From Endobacter medicaginis (lineage in GTDB: Bacteria; Pseudomonadota; Alphaproteobacteria; Acetobacterales; Acetobacteraceae), in NCBI RefSeq assembly GCF_014192375.1, contig NZ_JACHXV010000006.1, positions 1 to 64,000 of the forward strand: DNA of 64,000 nt. Reading direction: 5' to 3'. The notes beneath the pieces were generated by a model. That model was not told where the DNA came from and ran no database searches. It was given only the letters and a program-made list of their open reading frames with translations. Below are positions 41,604 to 49,691 of this stretch, piece after piece (within the stretch, counting starts at the first letter, position 1; each line of letters starts with the position of its first letter). The translations under genes and the position numbers were made by a program.

Positions 41604-42703
41604 CGCGCGGGCAGCGAATGCCAGGTGCGGCCTTGCATTCCCGGCGGCAGGGTGGCCTCGTACACGCCGCGCGCCACCGCACGCGCCAGCACGTCCGCCG
41701 CCGCCGCGCCGATCCGCGCGACGGCGAACTCCCGGCGTGGACCGGGCGCCGGGCGCCGGCCCGTGGACAGCGCGAACACCACGTCGCCGTCGAACGGTGA
41801 ATGGATCGGCCGGATCGCACGGGCGAGACCGTCCTGCGCCATCATCGCCACCCGCTTGATCTCGTCGGGGTCGAGGATCACGTCGGTCGCCACACAGGCG
41901 ATGGTGGTGTTGGCGCGCGCACCGGGATTGATGCGGGTGTCGCCCCAATCCTCGCCGGCAACCAGGTCGGGGCTGGGCCCGAGGCCACCGAACTCCCGGT
42001 TCAGCTCGAACGGTGCGGCCCAGAAATGCCGCCCCCCCGGCACCAGCGGCGTGCCGAGGCTGTTGACGGCGACGATGGCGCCGACGGTCATGCCGTCGGC
42101 GGTGACCAGAGAGGCCGAGCCGATGCCGCCCTTGAGCGTGCCGGCCGTGGCCCCATAGCCCGCACCGGCGGTGCCGAGCGCGAACCCGGCGCCGGCGGAG
42201 GCGACCGCTTCGACGCCGAGATCGCGATAGGGCGGTTGCATCCCCCAGCCCTTGTCGCCGCCATTGGCGAGGTCGAACAGGATCGCCGCCGGCACGATCG
42301 GCGACGGCGGCACGCCCGGCAGCGGCGCCATGACGAAGCCGCGCCCATGCGCGCCGAGCCAGGCGGCGACCCCGTCGGCCGCGGCCAGCCCGTAGACGGA
42401 GCCACCCGACAGCACCACCGCATCGACCGACCGGACCAGATCCCAAGCGTCGAGCGCGTCGGTCTCGCGCGTGCCGGGGCCGCCGCCACGCACGTCCACC
42501 GCACAGACCGCGCGGCGGTCGGGCAGGATGACGCTGACGCCGCTGCGCACACGCGCGTCCTGCGCCTGGCCGACGCTGAGCCCCTCGACATCGGTGATCA
42601 GGTTGCGCGGCCCCGGCCGGCCAGGCCCGCCCGCGGCGCGTGCGCCGAGGGTCGTGGCCGCGGCGAGGCCGCCGAACGCGGTGAGAAGCGTGCGCCGTCG
42701 CAT
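41600..42703 (-). CDS. P1 family (DmpA/BapA-type) aminopeptidase, probable Tat substrate
   Basis: 367-residue N-terminal nucleophile hydrolase. ATG 42703 opens a twin-arginine signal (MRRRTLLTAFGGLAAATTLG ending ARA), so it may be exported by Tat. The family fold is shown by LITDVEGLSVGQAQD near residue 38, the VVLSGGSVYGLAAADGV loop near 100 and the self-processing site NTTIACVATDV near 285, where the Thr after Asn should become the N-terminal nucleophile. P1 enzymes release N-terminal D-, beta- or ordinary amino acids from peptides and amides. It overlaps the amidase stop (TGATG). Confidence 0.9.
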   Translation of the reverse strand: MRRRTLLTAFGGLAAATTLGARAAGGPGRPGPRNLITDVEGLSVGQAQDARVRSGVSVILPDRRAVCAVDVRGGGPGTRETDALDAWDLVRSVDAVVLSGGSVYGLAAADGVAAWLGAHGRGFVMAPLPGVPPSPIVPAAILFDLANGGDKGWGMQPPYRDLGVEAVASAGAGFALGTAGAGYGATAGTLKGGIGSASLVTADGMTVGAIVAVNSLGTPLVPGGRHFWAAPFELNREFGGLGPSPDLVAGEDWGDTRINPGARANTTIACVATDVILDPDEIKRVAMMAQDGLARAIRPIHSPFDGDVVFALSTGRRPAPGPRREFAVARIGAAAADVLARAVARGVYEATLPPGMQGRTWHSLPAR

Positions 42704-44100
42704 CAGCAGCGCTCCCCGGGCGGGAGCGGCCAGTCCGTGATCGGGCCGCGCTGCGACTCGTACCAGCGGGCGAGCTGGAGGGCCCGGGCGTCGGCGAAGC
42801 GCGGGGTGACGATCTGCAGGCCGATCGGCGTGCCGTCGCGCGAGAAGCCGCAGTTGAGCGAGACCGCCGGCTGCTCGCCCATGTTCCACGGCAAGGTGTA
42901 GGCGATGTGCTCGAACGGGCGCTGCCAGTCGTCGATCGGGGAGGCGTATTCGGCGGGAAAGGCGAGGTTCGGGGTGGTGGGCGAGAGTACCGCGTCGACC
43001 GAGGACATCAGCGCGCCGCAGGCGGCGCGCATATCGAAGGTGCGGCCGAAGCCGGTGACGGCCTGCGCACCCGACACCCCTGCCCCGCTCTCCGCCCAGT
43101 GCAGGATATAGGGCAGGATCAGCGCGCGGCGTTCGGGCGGCAGGACAGAGATCTCGGCCCAGGCGCGGGCGCGCCAGAACCGGTCGAGACCGTCGAGCAT
43201 GTCGCGGGTGAGCACCGGCGCGACCTCGACCAGCGTCGCGCCGGCGGCGGCGAAGGTCTCGGCCGCCGCGCGCACGGCTTCGCCGATCTCGGCGTCGAGC
43301 GCCATGCCGCAGCCGGCCTCCATCATCACGCCGATGCGCAAGGACCGCACGCCGTCGATCGGCGCCAGCCAGTCGATCGTCTCGGGCGGCAGGCTGGTGG
43401 CATCGCGCGCGTCTGGAAGGCTCAGTACCGCCATCATGCGTGCGGCATCATCCACCGTGCGGGTCATCGGTCCGGCGCAGCGGCCGGTGTAGTAGGGGTC
43501 GATCGGGATGCGGCCGAGCGTGGGCTTGAAGCCGACCAGGCCGCACCAGGCGGCGGGCAGACGCACGGAGCCGCCGATATCGGTGCCCACATGCAGCGGC
43601 CCGTAGCCGGCCGCGGCAGCGGCGGCGGCACCGGCGCTGGACCCGCCGGGGTTGTTGGCGAGGTTCCACGGGTTGCGGGCCAGCGGATGGAAGCTCGACA
43701 GGCCGGAGGAGAGCATGCCGAAGTCAGGCACGGTGGTCTTGGCGAACAGGACCGCCCCGGCCTCGCGCAGGCGGGCGGCGGGTGGCGCGTCGTCGGGCTC
43801 GGGGAGCAGGACCGTCGCGGCGGTGCCGACCGGAGTGGGCGTGCCGCGCGTGTGGATCAGTTCCTTGAGGCTGACCGGCACGCCGTCGAGCGGGCCGAGG
43901 GCGGCGCGGTCCGACCAGCGGCGGGCGGATGCCTCGGCCTGCGCGCGCGCCGAGGCCGGGTCGTAGGCGTAGAGCGCGTGCAGGCTCGGCTCCCAGGCGG
44001 CGATGCGCGCATCGAGCGCCTCGATGACATCGACGGGGGTGAAGGTGGCCTCTGCATAGCCTGCGGCGAGCTGGGCGGCATCGAGATCGGCAAGTTGCAT
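42703..44100 (-). CDS. Amidase signature family hydrolase
   Basis: 465-residue amidase with the Ser-cisSer-Lys triad: Lys in VSLKELIHTRGTPT near residue 79, cis-Ser in NNPGGSSAGAAAAAA near 154 and the nucleophile in DIGGSVRLPAAWCG near 177. No signal peptide, so cytosolic. It starts 5 bases after the TonB receptor stop and overlaps the peptidase, forming part of the uptake operon. Substrates of this family range from aryl amides to peptide amides and cyclic lactams; none can be read from sequence. ATG 44100 gives a family-like start (MQLADLDAAQLAAGYAEATF). Confidence 0.92.
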   Translation of the reverse strand: MQLADLDAAQLAAGYAEATFTPVDVIEALDARIAAWEPSLHALYAYDPASARAQAEASARRWSDRAALGPLDGVPVSLKELIHTRGTPTPVGTAATVLLPEPDDAPPAARLREAGAVLFAKTTVPDFGMLSSGLSSFHPLARNPWNLANNPGGSSAGAAAAAAAGYGPLHVGTDIGGSVRLPAAWCGLVGFKPTLGRIPIDPYYTGRCAGPMTRTVDDAARMMAVLSLPDARDATSLPPETIDWLAPIDGVRSLRIGVMMEAGCGMALDAEIGEAVRAAAETFAAAGATLVEVAPVLTRDMLDGLDRFWRARAWAEISVLPPERRALILPYILHWAESGAGVSGAQAVTGFGRTFDMRAACGALMSSVDAVLSPTTPNLAFPAEYASPIDDWQRPFEHIAYTLPWNMGEQPAVSLNCGFSRDGTPIGLQIVTPRFADARALQLARWYESQRGPITDWPLPPGERC

Positions 44101-44105
44101 CAGGC

Positions 44106-46382
44106 TCAGAACCCTACCGAAGCGCGCACGCCCCAGACCGCCGGCAGGCCGGACTGGGCGATGTTGTCGCCGGAGACGAAATAGTTGCGGGTGACGTCGT
44201 AGTGCTTGTCGAGGATATTCTGGCCGAACGCGGCCAGCATCCAGCGATGGTTCTTCGGCGACAGTGCGATGTTGGCGTTGAACAACGTGTAGCCGGCGAC
44301 ATCGTAGAGCTTGCCGAACAGCGAGCGGTAGGTGGAGCGCAGTGAATAATCGATACCGGTGGTGAGGTCGTAGCGGCCGAGATCGAAGGTGTAGCTGGCC
44401 GAGCCGTTCAGGGTGATTTTCGGCGAGGGCAGGCTGTCGCCCTTGCGGTCGCGATAGACGCCGACGAAGACGCCGCCTTCGCGTACCGCCGAGACCACCG
44501 AGTTGAAGCGGTCGAACTGACCGGTCGCCCATCCCGCAGACTGGGTCAGCAGCAGATGCGGGATCGGCGACCAGTCCGCCTGCATCTCGCCGCCATAGAG
44601 ATGCGAGCGCGGCGCGTTGATGATCGCACCGACCAGACCGGTGAGCGGATTGACAACCGCCGACTGGATCTGCTCGTCGTGATAGTCGTAGTAGAACGCG
44701 GAGACGTTGAGACGCAGATGCTGTCGGGGGAAATCGGCCTTGTTGCCGATCTCGTAGGCCCAGACCTTCTCGGGCGCGAAAGGTGCGGTCGAGACCTGGG
44801 CGGAGACGGAGTTGTAGGTGGTAAATCCGCCCGATTTCACACCACGGCTGACCGAGGCGTAGAGCATGTCGTGTGTGAACGGTGTATATTGCAGCTCGAT
44901 CTTTCCAGTCGGTTCGGTGAAGTCGGTGCTGCGGTGACCGAGCGTGGTGACCGCGGTCTGGGTGGCGCTGTCGGCATAGGCGGCGCGGAAATTGTTCAGA
45001 TCGCGCACCTCGTGCTCCACGCGCAGACCGCCGGTGAGGCTAAGGCGGTGGGTGAGCGCGTAGGTCGCCTGGCCGAAGCCGCTGATGGTGTTGACCTTCT
45101 GCGAATACTGCACGGTGCGGTCGAACTTGTAGACGCTCTGAAAACCGGAATCGTAGATGTCGGCAAGATACTGGTTGGCGTAGTAGATGCCGCCGACCCA
45201 TTTGAGGCGTCCGGAATCATGCGAGGTCAGGCGCAGCTCGTTGGCGAACACGTTGGCGCGGGAATTGAAGAACACATCCGCGATGGCCAGCGAGGAGGCG
45301 TCGAAATTGTCGTATTCCTGGCGCTGCATGTAGTCGTAGCTGACCAGATCGGTCAGGGTAGCGAAAGCGAGGCTCTGGTCGGCACGCAGGCTGACGCCAC
45401 CGGTGTCGATATGGCTGAACGGCTTGGCGTCGGGGCGGATGCCGATCAGTTTCGCGAATTGCGGCGAGGTGCCCCAGCCGGTGATCTGGCGATCGGTATC
45501 GGCCGGAAAGATGGGCTGGCCCGCGCCGAGATAGGTCACCAGAGAGGTCAGCGGTGCGTAGAGATGCAGGCCGACCGCATCGGAACGGTCGTGGCTGCCA
45601 TGGCCTTCGAGTTCGATCTTGAGCGTGTCGGTGGGCTCGACATCGAGCATGACGCGCAGGCCGCTGCGGTCGACGTCGCCGAGGCGGTCGGAATTGTCGC
45701 GCGAATGCTGCCACGCCCCGCCCTGCTGGGTCTGGCCGGCGATGCGGATCTGCGCCTTGTCGCCGAGCGGGCCGGAGAGGAAGCCGTCGATCTTGGTGGA
45801 ATTGAAGCGGGCGTACTGCGCGGAGAGATTGCCGGTCCAGTAAGAGGTCGGCTTGTTGAGGATGTAGTTGATCGCACCCGCAGTGGTGTTGCGGCCATAC
45901 AGCGTCCCCTGCGGGCCGCGCAGCACCTCGACGCGGGCGATGTCGAACATCGCGCCGTTGGTGCCGAACGGCACCGGATAGGCGACCTCGTCGACATAGA
46001 TGCCGACGGTCGGTGCGTTGTTGGAAGCATAGTCGTTGAAGCCCATGCCGCGGATGGCGAAGGAGGGCTGGCCCGAGCCGAACTGCGGCGTCACCTGCAG
46101 CGAGGGGGTGAGGTATTGCAGGTCGAAGACGTTGTTGACGTTGCGGGCGGCCAGCGTCTTGCCGGAAATGACGCTGATCGAGGCGCCGACGCTCTGCGCA
46201 CTCTGCGAGCGGCGCTCGGAGGTGACGGTGATCTGTTCGATGCCGTTGTCGGTTGTGGGTTTCGGTGTCGGCACCGGCGTGGTCGCGGTCTGCGCAGCGG
46301 CGTCGAGCGACAGCAGGGCGACCCCGGCCAGCAGAGGTGCGCGGCGGGCGACATGGCGGCAGACGGATGCGGTCAGGGGCAT
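44106..46382 (-). CDS. TonB-dependent outer-membrane receptor
   Basis: 758-residue receptor with signal peptide (residues 1-30), a TonB box-like segment EQITVTSERRSQSAQ near 48, a plug domain (ISVISGKTLAARNVNN; RVEVLRGPQGTLYGRNTTAG near 148, the classic plug hallmark) and a 22-strand barrel ending in Phe (VWGVRASVGF). The Pro/Thr-rich linker after the signal is PVPTPKPTTDN. ATG 46382 has GAGGAG 7 bases upstream. It is the first gene of an operon with amidase, P1 peptidase and symporter, so it likely imports an amide, peptide or peptide-like compound rather than a siderophore, but this is inferred from context. Confidence 0.93.
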   Translation of the reverse strand: MPLTASVCRHVARRAPLLAGVALLSLDAAAQTATTPVPTPKPTTDNGIEQITVTSERRSQSAQSVGASISVISGKTLAARNVNNVFDLQYLTPSLQVTPQFGSGQPSFAIRGMGFNDYASNNAPTVGIYVDEVAYPVPFGTNGAMFDIARVEVLRGPQGTLYGRNTTAGAINYILNKPTSYWTGNLSAQYARFNSTKIDGFLSGPLGDKAQIRIAGQTQQGGAWQHSRDNSDRLGDVDRSGLRVMLDVEPTDTLKIELEGHGSHDRSDAVGLHLYAPLTSLVTYLGAGQPIFPADTDRQITGWGTSPQFAKLIGIRPDAKPFSHIDTGGVSLRADQSLAFATLTDLVSYDYMQRQEYDNFDASSLAIADVFFNSRANVFANELRLTSHDSGRLKWVGGIYYANQYLADIYDSGFQSVYKFDRTVQYSQKVNTISGFGQATYALTHRLSLTGGLRVEHEVRDLNNFRAAYADSATQTAVTTLGHRSTDFTEPTGKIELQYTPFTHDMLYASVSRGVKSGGFTTYNSVSAQVSTAPFAPEKVWAYEIGNKADFPRQHLRLNVSAFYYDYHDEQIQSAVVNPLTGLVGAIINAPRSHLYGGEMQADWSPIPHLLLTQSAGWATGQFDRFNSVVSAVREGGVFVGVYRDRKGDSLPSPKITLNGSASYTFDLGRYDLTTGIDYSLRSTYRSLFGKLYDVAGYTLFNANIALSPKNHRWMLAAFGQNILDKHYDVTRNYFVSGDNIAQSGLPAVWGVRASVGF

Positions 46383-46528
46383 CACCAGCTCCTCTTCGGC
46401 TGTAAGGGTCGCGTGGCGCAAACGTTAGGGGTGCGAACCGATCGACGGGAAGTTCAATCTTGTGCTCTGGCCGTACCCGCCTGCGCATCACCGCCCACCA
46501 GTTGGGCAGATGGTCATGATATGAGCAG

Positions 46529-47425
46529 TCATCCGACCAGAAAACGCTCCAGCTCGGCGATCACCGCTTCGGCGGCGTGGGGCAGGACCCGGTCCGGGGC
46601 GCGGCAGATCACCAGCGAGGTCTCGATGAGGCTGTCCTCGGCGAGGGCCACCGCCACCAGACGTCCGGCCTCGATCTCGTCGGCACAGCACAGGGGCGGC
46701 AGGATCAGCACCGCCGCGCCGCGCAGGGCCAGCGCCTTCTGCATGTCGAGCGAGCCGGTGATGAACACCGGGTCGAGCCGCCGGCTGGCCGCGCGCGCGA
46801 TCCGGTCGAGGTCCTGGCGCGCACCGAACCCTGCCCCCGGCAGGGCCAGCGCGTGGCGGGTGAGTTCGGCAAGCGACACGCGCTCCAGCCCCGCGAGCGG
46901 ATGGCCCGGCGAGACGATCGCCGAATGCGCGATCGGATGGCGGGCTGCGATCAGCGGGGCGGCGGAGTCGGGAGCGAAGATGGTCACGCCGACATCGACC
47001 GTGCCGTCGGCGACACCGGCCACCAGCTCGGCGGCGCTGGTAACGTCGACCGAGAAGCGCAGGCGCGGATGGCGCCCATGCAGCCGGGCGAGCACCGGCG
47101 CGAGCAGCCCGCCCACCACCGCCCCGGCGGCGCGGATACTGGCATGCCCGCGTTCCAGCCCGCGCAGGTCGTCGATCAGCGCACGCGTGGTGTCGATCTC
47201 GGCGCCGATCATCGCGGCGCGGGCAGCCAGCAGCCGCCCGGCCTCGGTGAGCGCGACGCCGGCCGCCCGGCGGTCGAGCAACTCGGCGCGGAAGAAGTAT
47301 TCGAGGCTGGCGAGCTGCCGGTTCAGGGCGGTGGGCGCGATCCCGAGCCGCTGCGCGGCCTGACGGATCGAACCGGACCGCGCAACCTCGATGAAGGACA
47401 GCAGCGCGCGCACGTGCATCCGCAC
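46529..47425 (-). CDS. LysR family transcriptional regulator
   Basis: 298-residue LysR regulator. The N-terminal winged helix is clear (LLSFIEVARSGSIRQAAQRL, then GIAPTALNRQLASLEYFF), with the effector-binding domain from about residue 90 (HASIRAAGAVVGGLLAPVL). It lies on the same strand and 146 bases upstream of the TonB receptor operon, the likely target, though LysR genes are usually divergent from targets. Residues 30-45 (TALNRQLASLEYFFRAELLD) deviate slightly from the common SxxSxxIxxLE pattern, but the fold is not in doubt. Confidence 0.9.
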   Translation of the reverse strand: MRMHVRALLSFIEVARSGSIRQAAQRLGIAPTALNRQLASLEYFFRAELLDRRAAGVALTEAGRLLAARAAMIGAEIDTTRALIDDLRGLERGHASIRAAGAVVGGLLAPVLARLHGRHPRLRFSVDVTSAAELVAGVADGTVDVGVTIFAPDSAAPLIAARHPIAHSAIVSPGHPLAGLERVSLAELTRHALALPGAGFGARQDLDRIARAASRRLDPVFITGSLDMQKALALRGAAVLILPPLCCADEIEAGRLVAVALAEDSLIETSLVICRAPDRVLPHAAEAVIAELERFLVG

Positions 47426-47573
47426 AGGATAGGACGAGCGTCCTCCCGTGACACCCCCGCACTTGCCGCCTCCCGTCTGATCCTGTGAGCCCCATGCTGA
47501 TGACTTGTCAGTTGCCGCGCGCGGCCCGGCTCCTCAGATCACGGGCCGGACCCATTTCGGAAAGACGAACAAC

Positions 47574-48107
47574 ATGACTGTCCGTGTCGCGGTGCTGGCC
47601 GCCGATGGTACAGAGGAAATCGAGCTGACCTCGCCGGTCGCCGTTTTGCGCGTGGCGGGGGCGGAGGTGACGATCATCTCGCTGCAGAAAGGTGAATTCC
47701 AGGCGGTGAAGGGCGACATCTACCCGTCGAACAGGATTACCGCCGAACGCGCCGTGGCCGATTCGAGCCCGGCCGATTACGACGCGCTGCTGCTGCCCGG
47801 CGGTGTGTTCTCGCCCGACAAGCTGCGCATGGACCCGGTGGCGGTCGACTTCATCCGCGACCTCGCCACCGCCGGCAAACCGGTGGCGACGATCTGCCAC
47901 GGCTCGCAGAGCCTGATCGAGGCTGGCGTGCTCCAGGGGCGCCGTGGCACCTCCTGGCCGGCAATCCGTACCGATCTCGCCAATGCCGGCGCGACCTGGG
48001 TCGACGAGGCGGTGGTGATCGACGGCAACCTGCTGTTCTCGCGCTCGCCGGACGATCTCGACGCCTTCAACCCGGCGATCGTGAAACATTTCGGCCTCGC
48101 CGGCTGA
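47574..48107 (+). CDS. DJ-1/PfpI family protein (type 1 glutamine amidotransferase-like)
   Basis: 177-residue protein of the PfpI/YhbO branch. The nucleophile elbow is VATICHGSQSLIEAGVLQGR near residue 104 with the catalytic Cys, and the acidic partner is Glu in AADGTEEIELTSPV near 14. Ends with the usual FSRSPDDLDAFNPAIVKHF. Members have been reported as deglycases, chaperones or proteases; the activity is debated and not set by sequence. ATG 47574 begins the first strand. Divergent from LysR by about 150 bases. Confidence 0.92.
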   Translation: MTVRVAVLAADGTEEIELTSPVAVLRVAGAEVTIISLQKGEFQAVKGDIYPSNRITAERAVADSSPADYDALLLPGGVFSPDKLRMDPVAVDFIRDLATAGKPVATICHGSQSLIEAGVLQGRRGTSWPAIRTDLANAGATWVDEAVVIDGNLLFSRSPDDLDAFNPAIVKHFGLAG

Positions 48108-48135
48108 GCGTGCGGGCGGCGCGGCACCCGCTCAC

Positions 48136-49599
48136 TCAGCGCGGCAGCGCCGCCACCCAGGCCTCGAGTGCTGCAGTGTCGCGCATGTCGCCCGGATACA
48201 GATAGGTCGGGGTGACGGGGACGTTCCAGCCACGGGGGCGGTTTCGATACACCTTCATCGGGCTGTAGAGCGTGCCCGCACCACTCGGCAGCGGGTCGAC
48301 GCGTGCATCCAGGTCATAGGTGTCGCCGCCGGTCTGCTGACCGATCTGCACCGCGCCAAGCCCGCGCCACCGGTCCACCGCATCAAGGCAGGCCGACTGG
48401 CACAGGAAATCGGTCAGGACATAGATCACCGCGCGGGGGGTAGGCTCCGTCACGGCCTCGGGCGCTGCGGGTGCGGTATCGGGCTCCCGCCACAGCGAAA
48501 CGCCCCTGCCCGCCGCCGCCTTCATGCCTGCGGCGATGCTCGCAACCAGAGCACGGTCGGTCGCGCTGGCCCCGGGGGCCGAGGACAGCATTTTCTCATC
48601 AGCGTCGAGCAGGGCCTGATTGGCGGGTGAGACACGCCATTCGGTGAGGATGGATGCGCCACTGCGGTCGAAGGCAGCGTTGGCCGCGCGACCCCAGAGC
48701 ACGTCGGCAATCTGATCCGACCAGTCGGACGAGCCGCCATCGTTGCCGCGCAGGTCGAGGACGACCGCCGGCGCAGCCCGGATCGCCGCACGGTCACGGG
48801 TCATCTGCGCGATCAGGGCGACCAGCGCGCGGCCGACCGGGGTGCCCGGGTCGGCTTCGAAATGCGATAGGTTGAACCAGCGCGTGCCGTCGGCAAGAAC
48901 GTGGCTGCCGATCGGTGGATGCGCACGGGGCGCGGTCTCAGCCAGCCGCCGGTCGATCTCGCTCGCTGGCAGGTCGCGCCAGTGCAGATGCACGCTGCGC
49001 TCGAGACCGGCCTCATCGAAGACGCAATCGACCGGACGGGCGATGAACGGGTTGCCGCGATCGAGCAGCAGCCGACCACCACGGAAGATCCGCGCCGTGG
49101 CCAGCTGCCAGCGCCCGACGAACGGCGCGACATTGCGCTCGGCCAGCGTTGCGGCCGGGACACCGTCACAGGCGCGCAGCACCGCACCCGTTCCGACCGG
49201 TGCGTCCGCGGCACGGGTGAGCACGCGCCACACCCCGTCACCCCGCTCCCCGACCAGAAAGCCTGGCCACCGCGCCGGCAAGGGCGGCAAGTCGAGGGCG
49301 AGTTCGACATGACCGTCGTTATAGCTGGCAATCTGCGCGTCCAGGGCCGCGACATAGCCGGCCTCGTCATGGACCCGGGCGGCGCGCTGCCTGACGAGCG
49401 CGAGGGCCGCGTCGCTGAGGGCGTTGAACCCCGGCTGCCAGCGATCGACCGGACCGGGGGTGTTGAGCGCGATACCGTCGTGGATCGCCCGGGCGTCCTC
49501 GACCAGTCGCGCGGACCAGTCGACCGGCCCGGGTGACGCCCGTGCGGTGCCGTGGGCGATCACCGCGAGACACAGACCCGCAAGATGAACACGCCGCAT
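48136..49599 (-). CDS. Secreted S41-like (C-terminal-processing) peptidase family protein
   Basis: 487-residue exported protein with signal peptide (residues 1-22, ending ARA). The tail-specific protease-like core has PAVVLDLRGNDGGSSDWSD near residue 276, the standard S41 LDLRxNxGG motif. The segment that normally bears the catalytic Ser is VLTDFLCQSACLDAVDRW near 398; the preceding family motif is TxSA in many members, and here LCQSACLDA keeps the Ser. No PDZ domain is evident. ATG 49599 has GGAGAGG upstream. It is convergent with the PfpI gene and precedes the rpsA terminator region on the same strand. Confidence 0.8.
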   Translation of the reverse strand: MRRVHLAGLCLAVIAHGTARASPGPVDWSARLVEDARAIHDGIALNTPGPVDRWQPGFNALSDAALALVRQRAARVHDEAGYVAALDAQIASYNDGHVELALDLPPLPARWPGFLVGERGDGVWRVLTRAADAPVGTGAVLRACDGVPAATLAERNVAPFVGRWQLATARIFRGGRLLLDRGNPFIARPVDCVFDEAGLERSVHLHWRDLPASEIDRRLAETAPRAHPPIGSHVLADGTRWFNLSHFEADPGTPVGRALVALIAQMTRDRAAIRAAPAVVLDLRGNDGGSSDWSDQIADVLWGRAANAAFDRSGASILTEWRVSPANQALLDADEKMLSSAPGASATDRALVASIAAGMKAAAGRGVSLWREPDTAPAAPEAVTEPTPRAVIYVLTDFLCQSACLDAVDRWRGLGAVQIGQQTGGDTYDLDARVDPLPSGAGTLYSPMKVYRNRPRGWNVPVTPTYLYPGDMRDTAALEAWVAALPR

Positions 49600-49633
49600 T
49601 CGCCTCTCCGGTCCTGTGCCGGACGACGATAAC

Positions 49634-49662
49634 AAAAAAGGCGGCCCCGAGGGGCCGCCTTT
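49634..49662 (-). terminator. Rho-independent terminator of rpsA
   Basis: Read on the minus strand, a 12-bp perfect GC-rich stem (arms AAAGGCGGCCCC and GGGGCCGCCTTT, 49637-49648 and 49651-49662) with a 2-base turn and a downstream run of six T. It lies 30 bases after the rpsA stop and upstream of the S41-like gene, the clearest intrinsic terminator in the window. Confidence 0.92.
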
Positions 49663-49691
49663 GCTGATTGCACCACACAGGGTGGAGGTGA

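Noticed and set aside
44556-47363. 935-codon plus-strand frame opposite the TonB receptor and LysR genes
   Set aside because: Antisense coincidence caused by high G+C; the opposite strand has clear receptor and LysR motifs.
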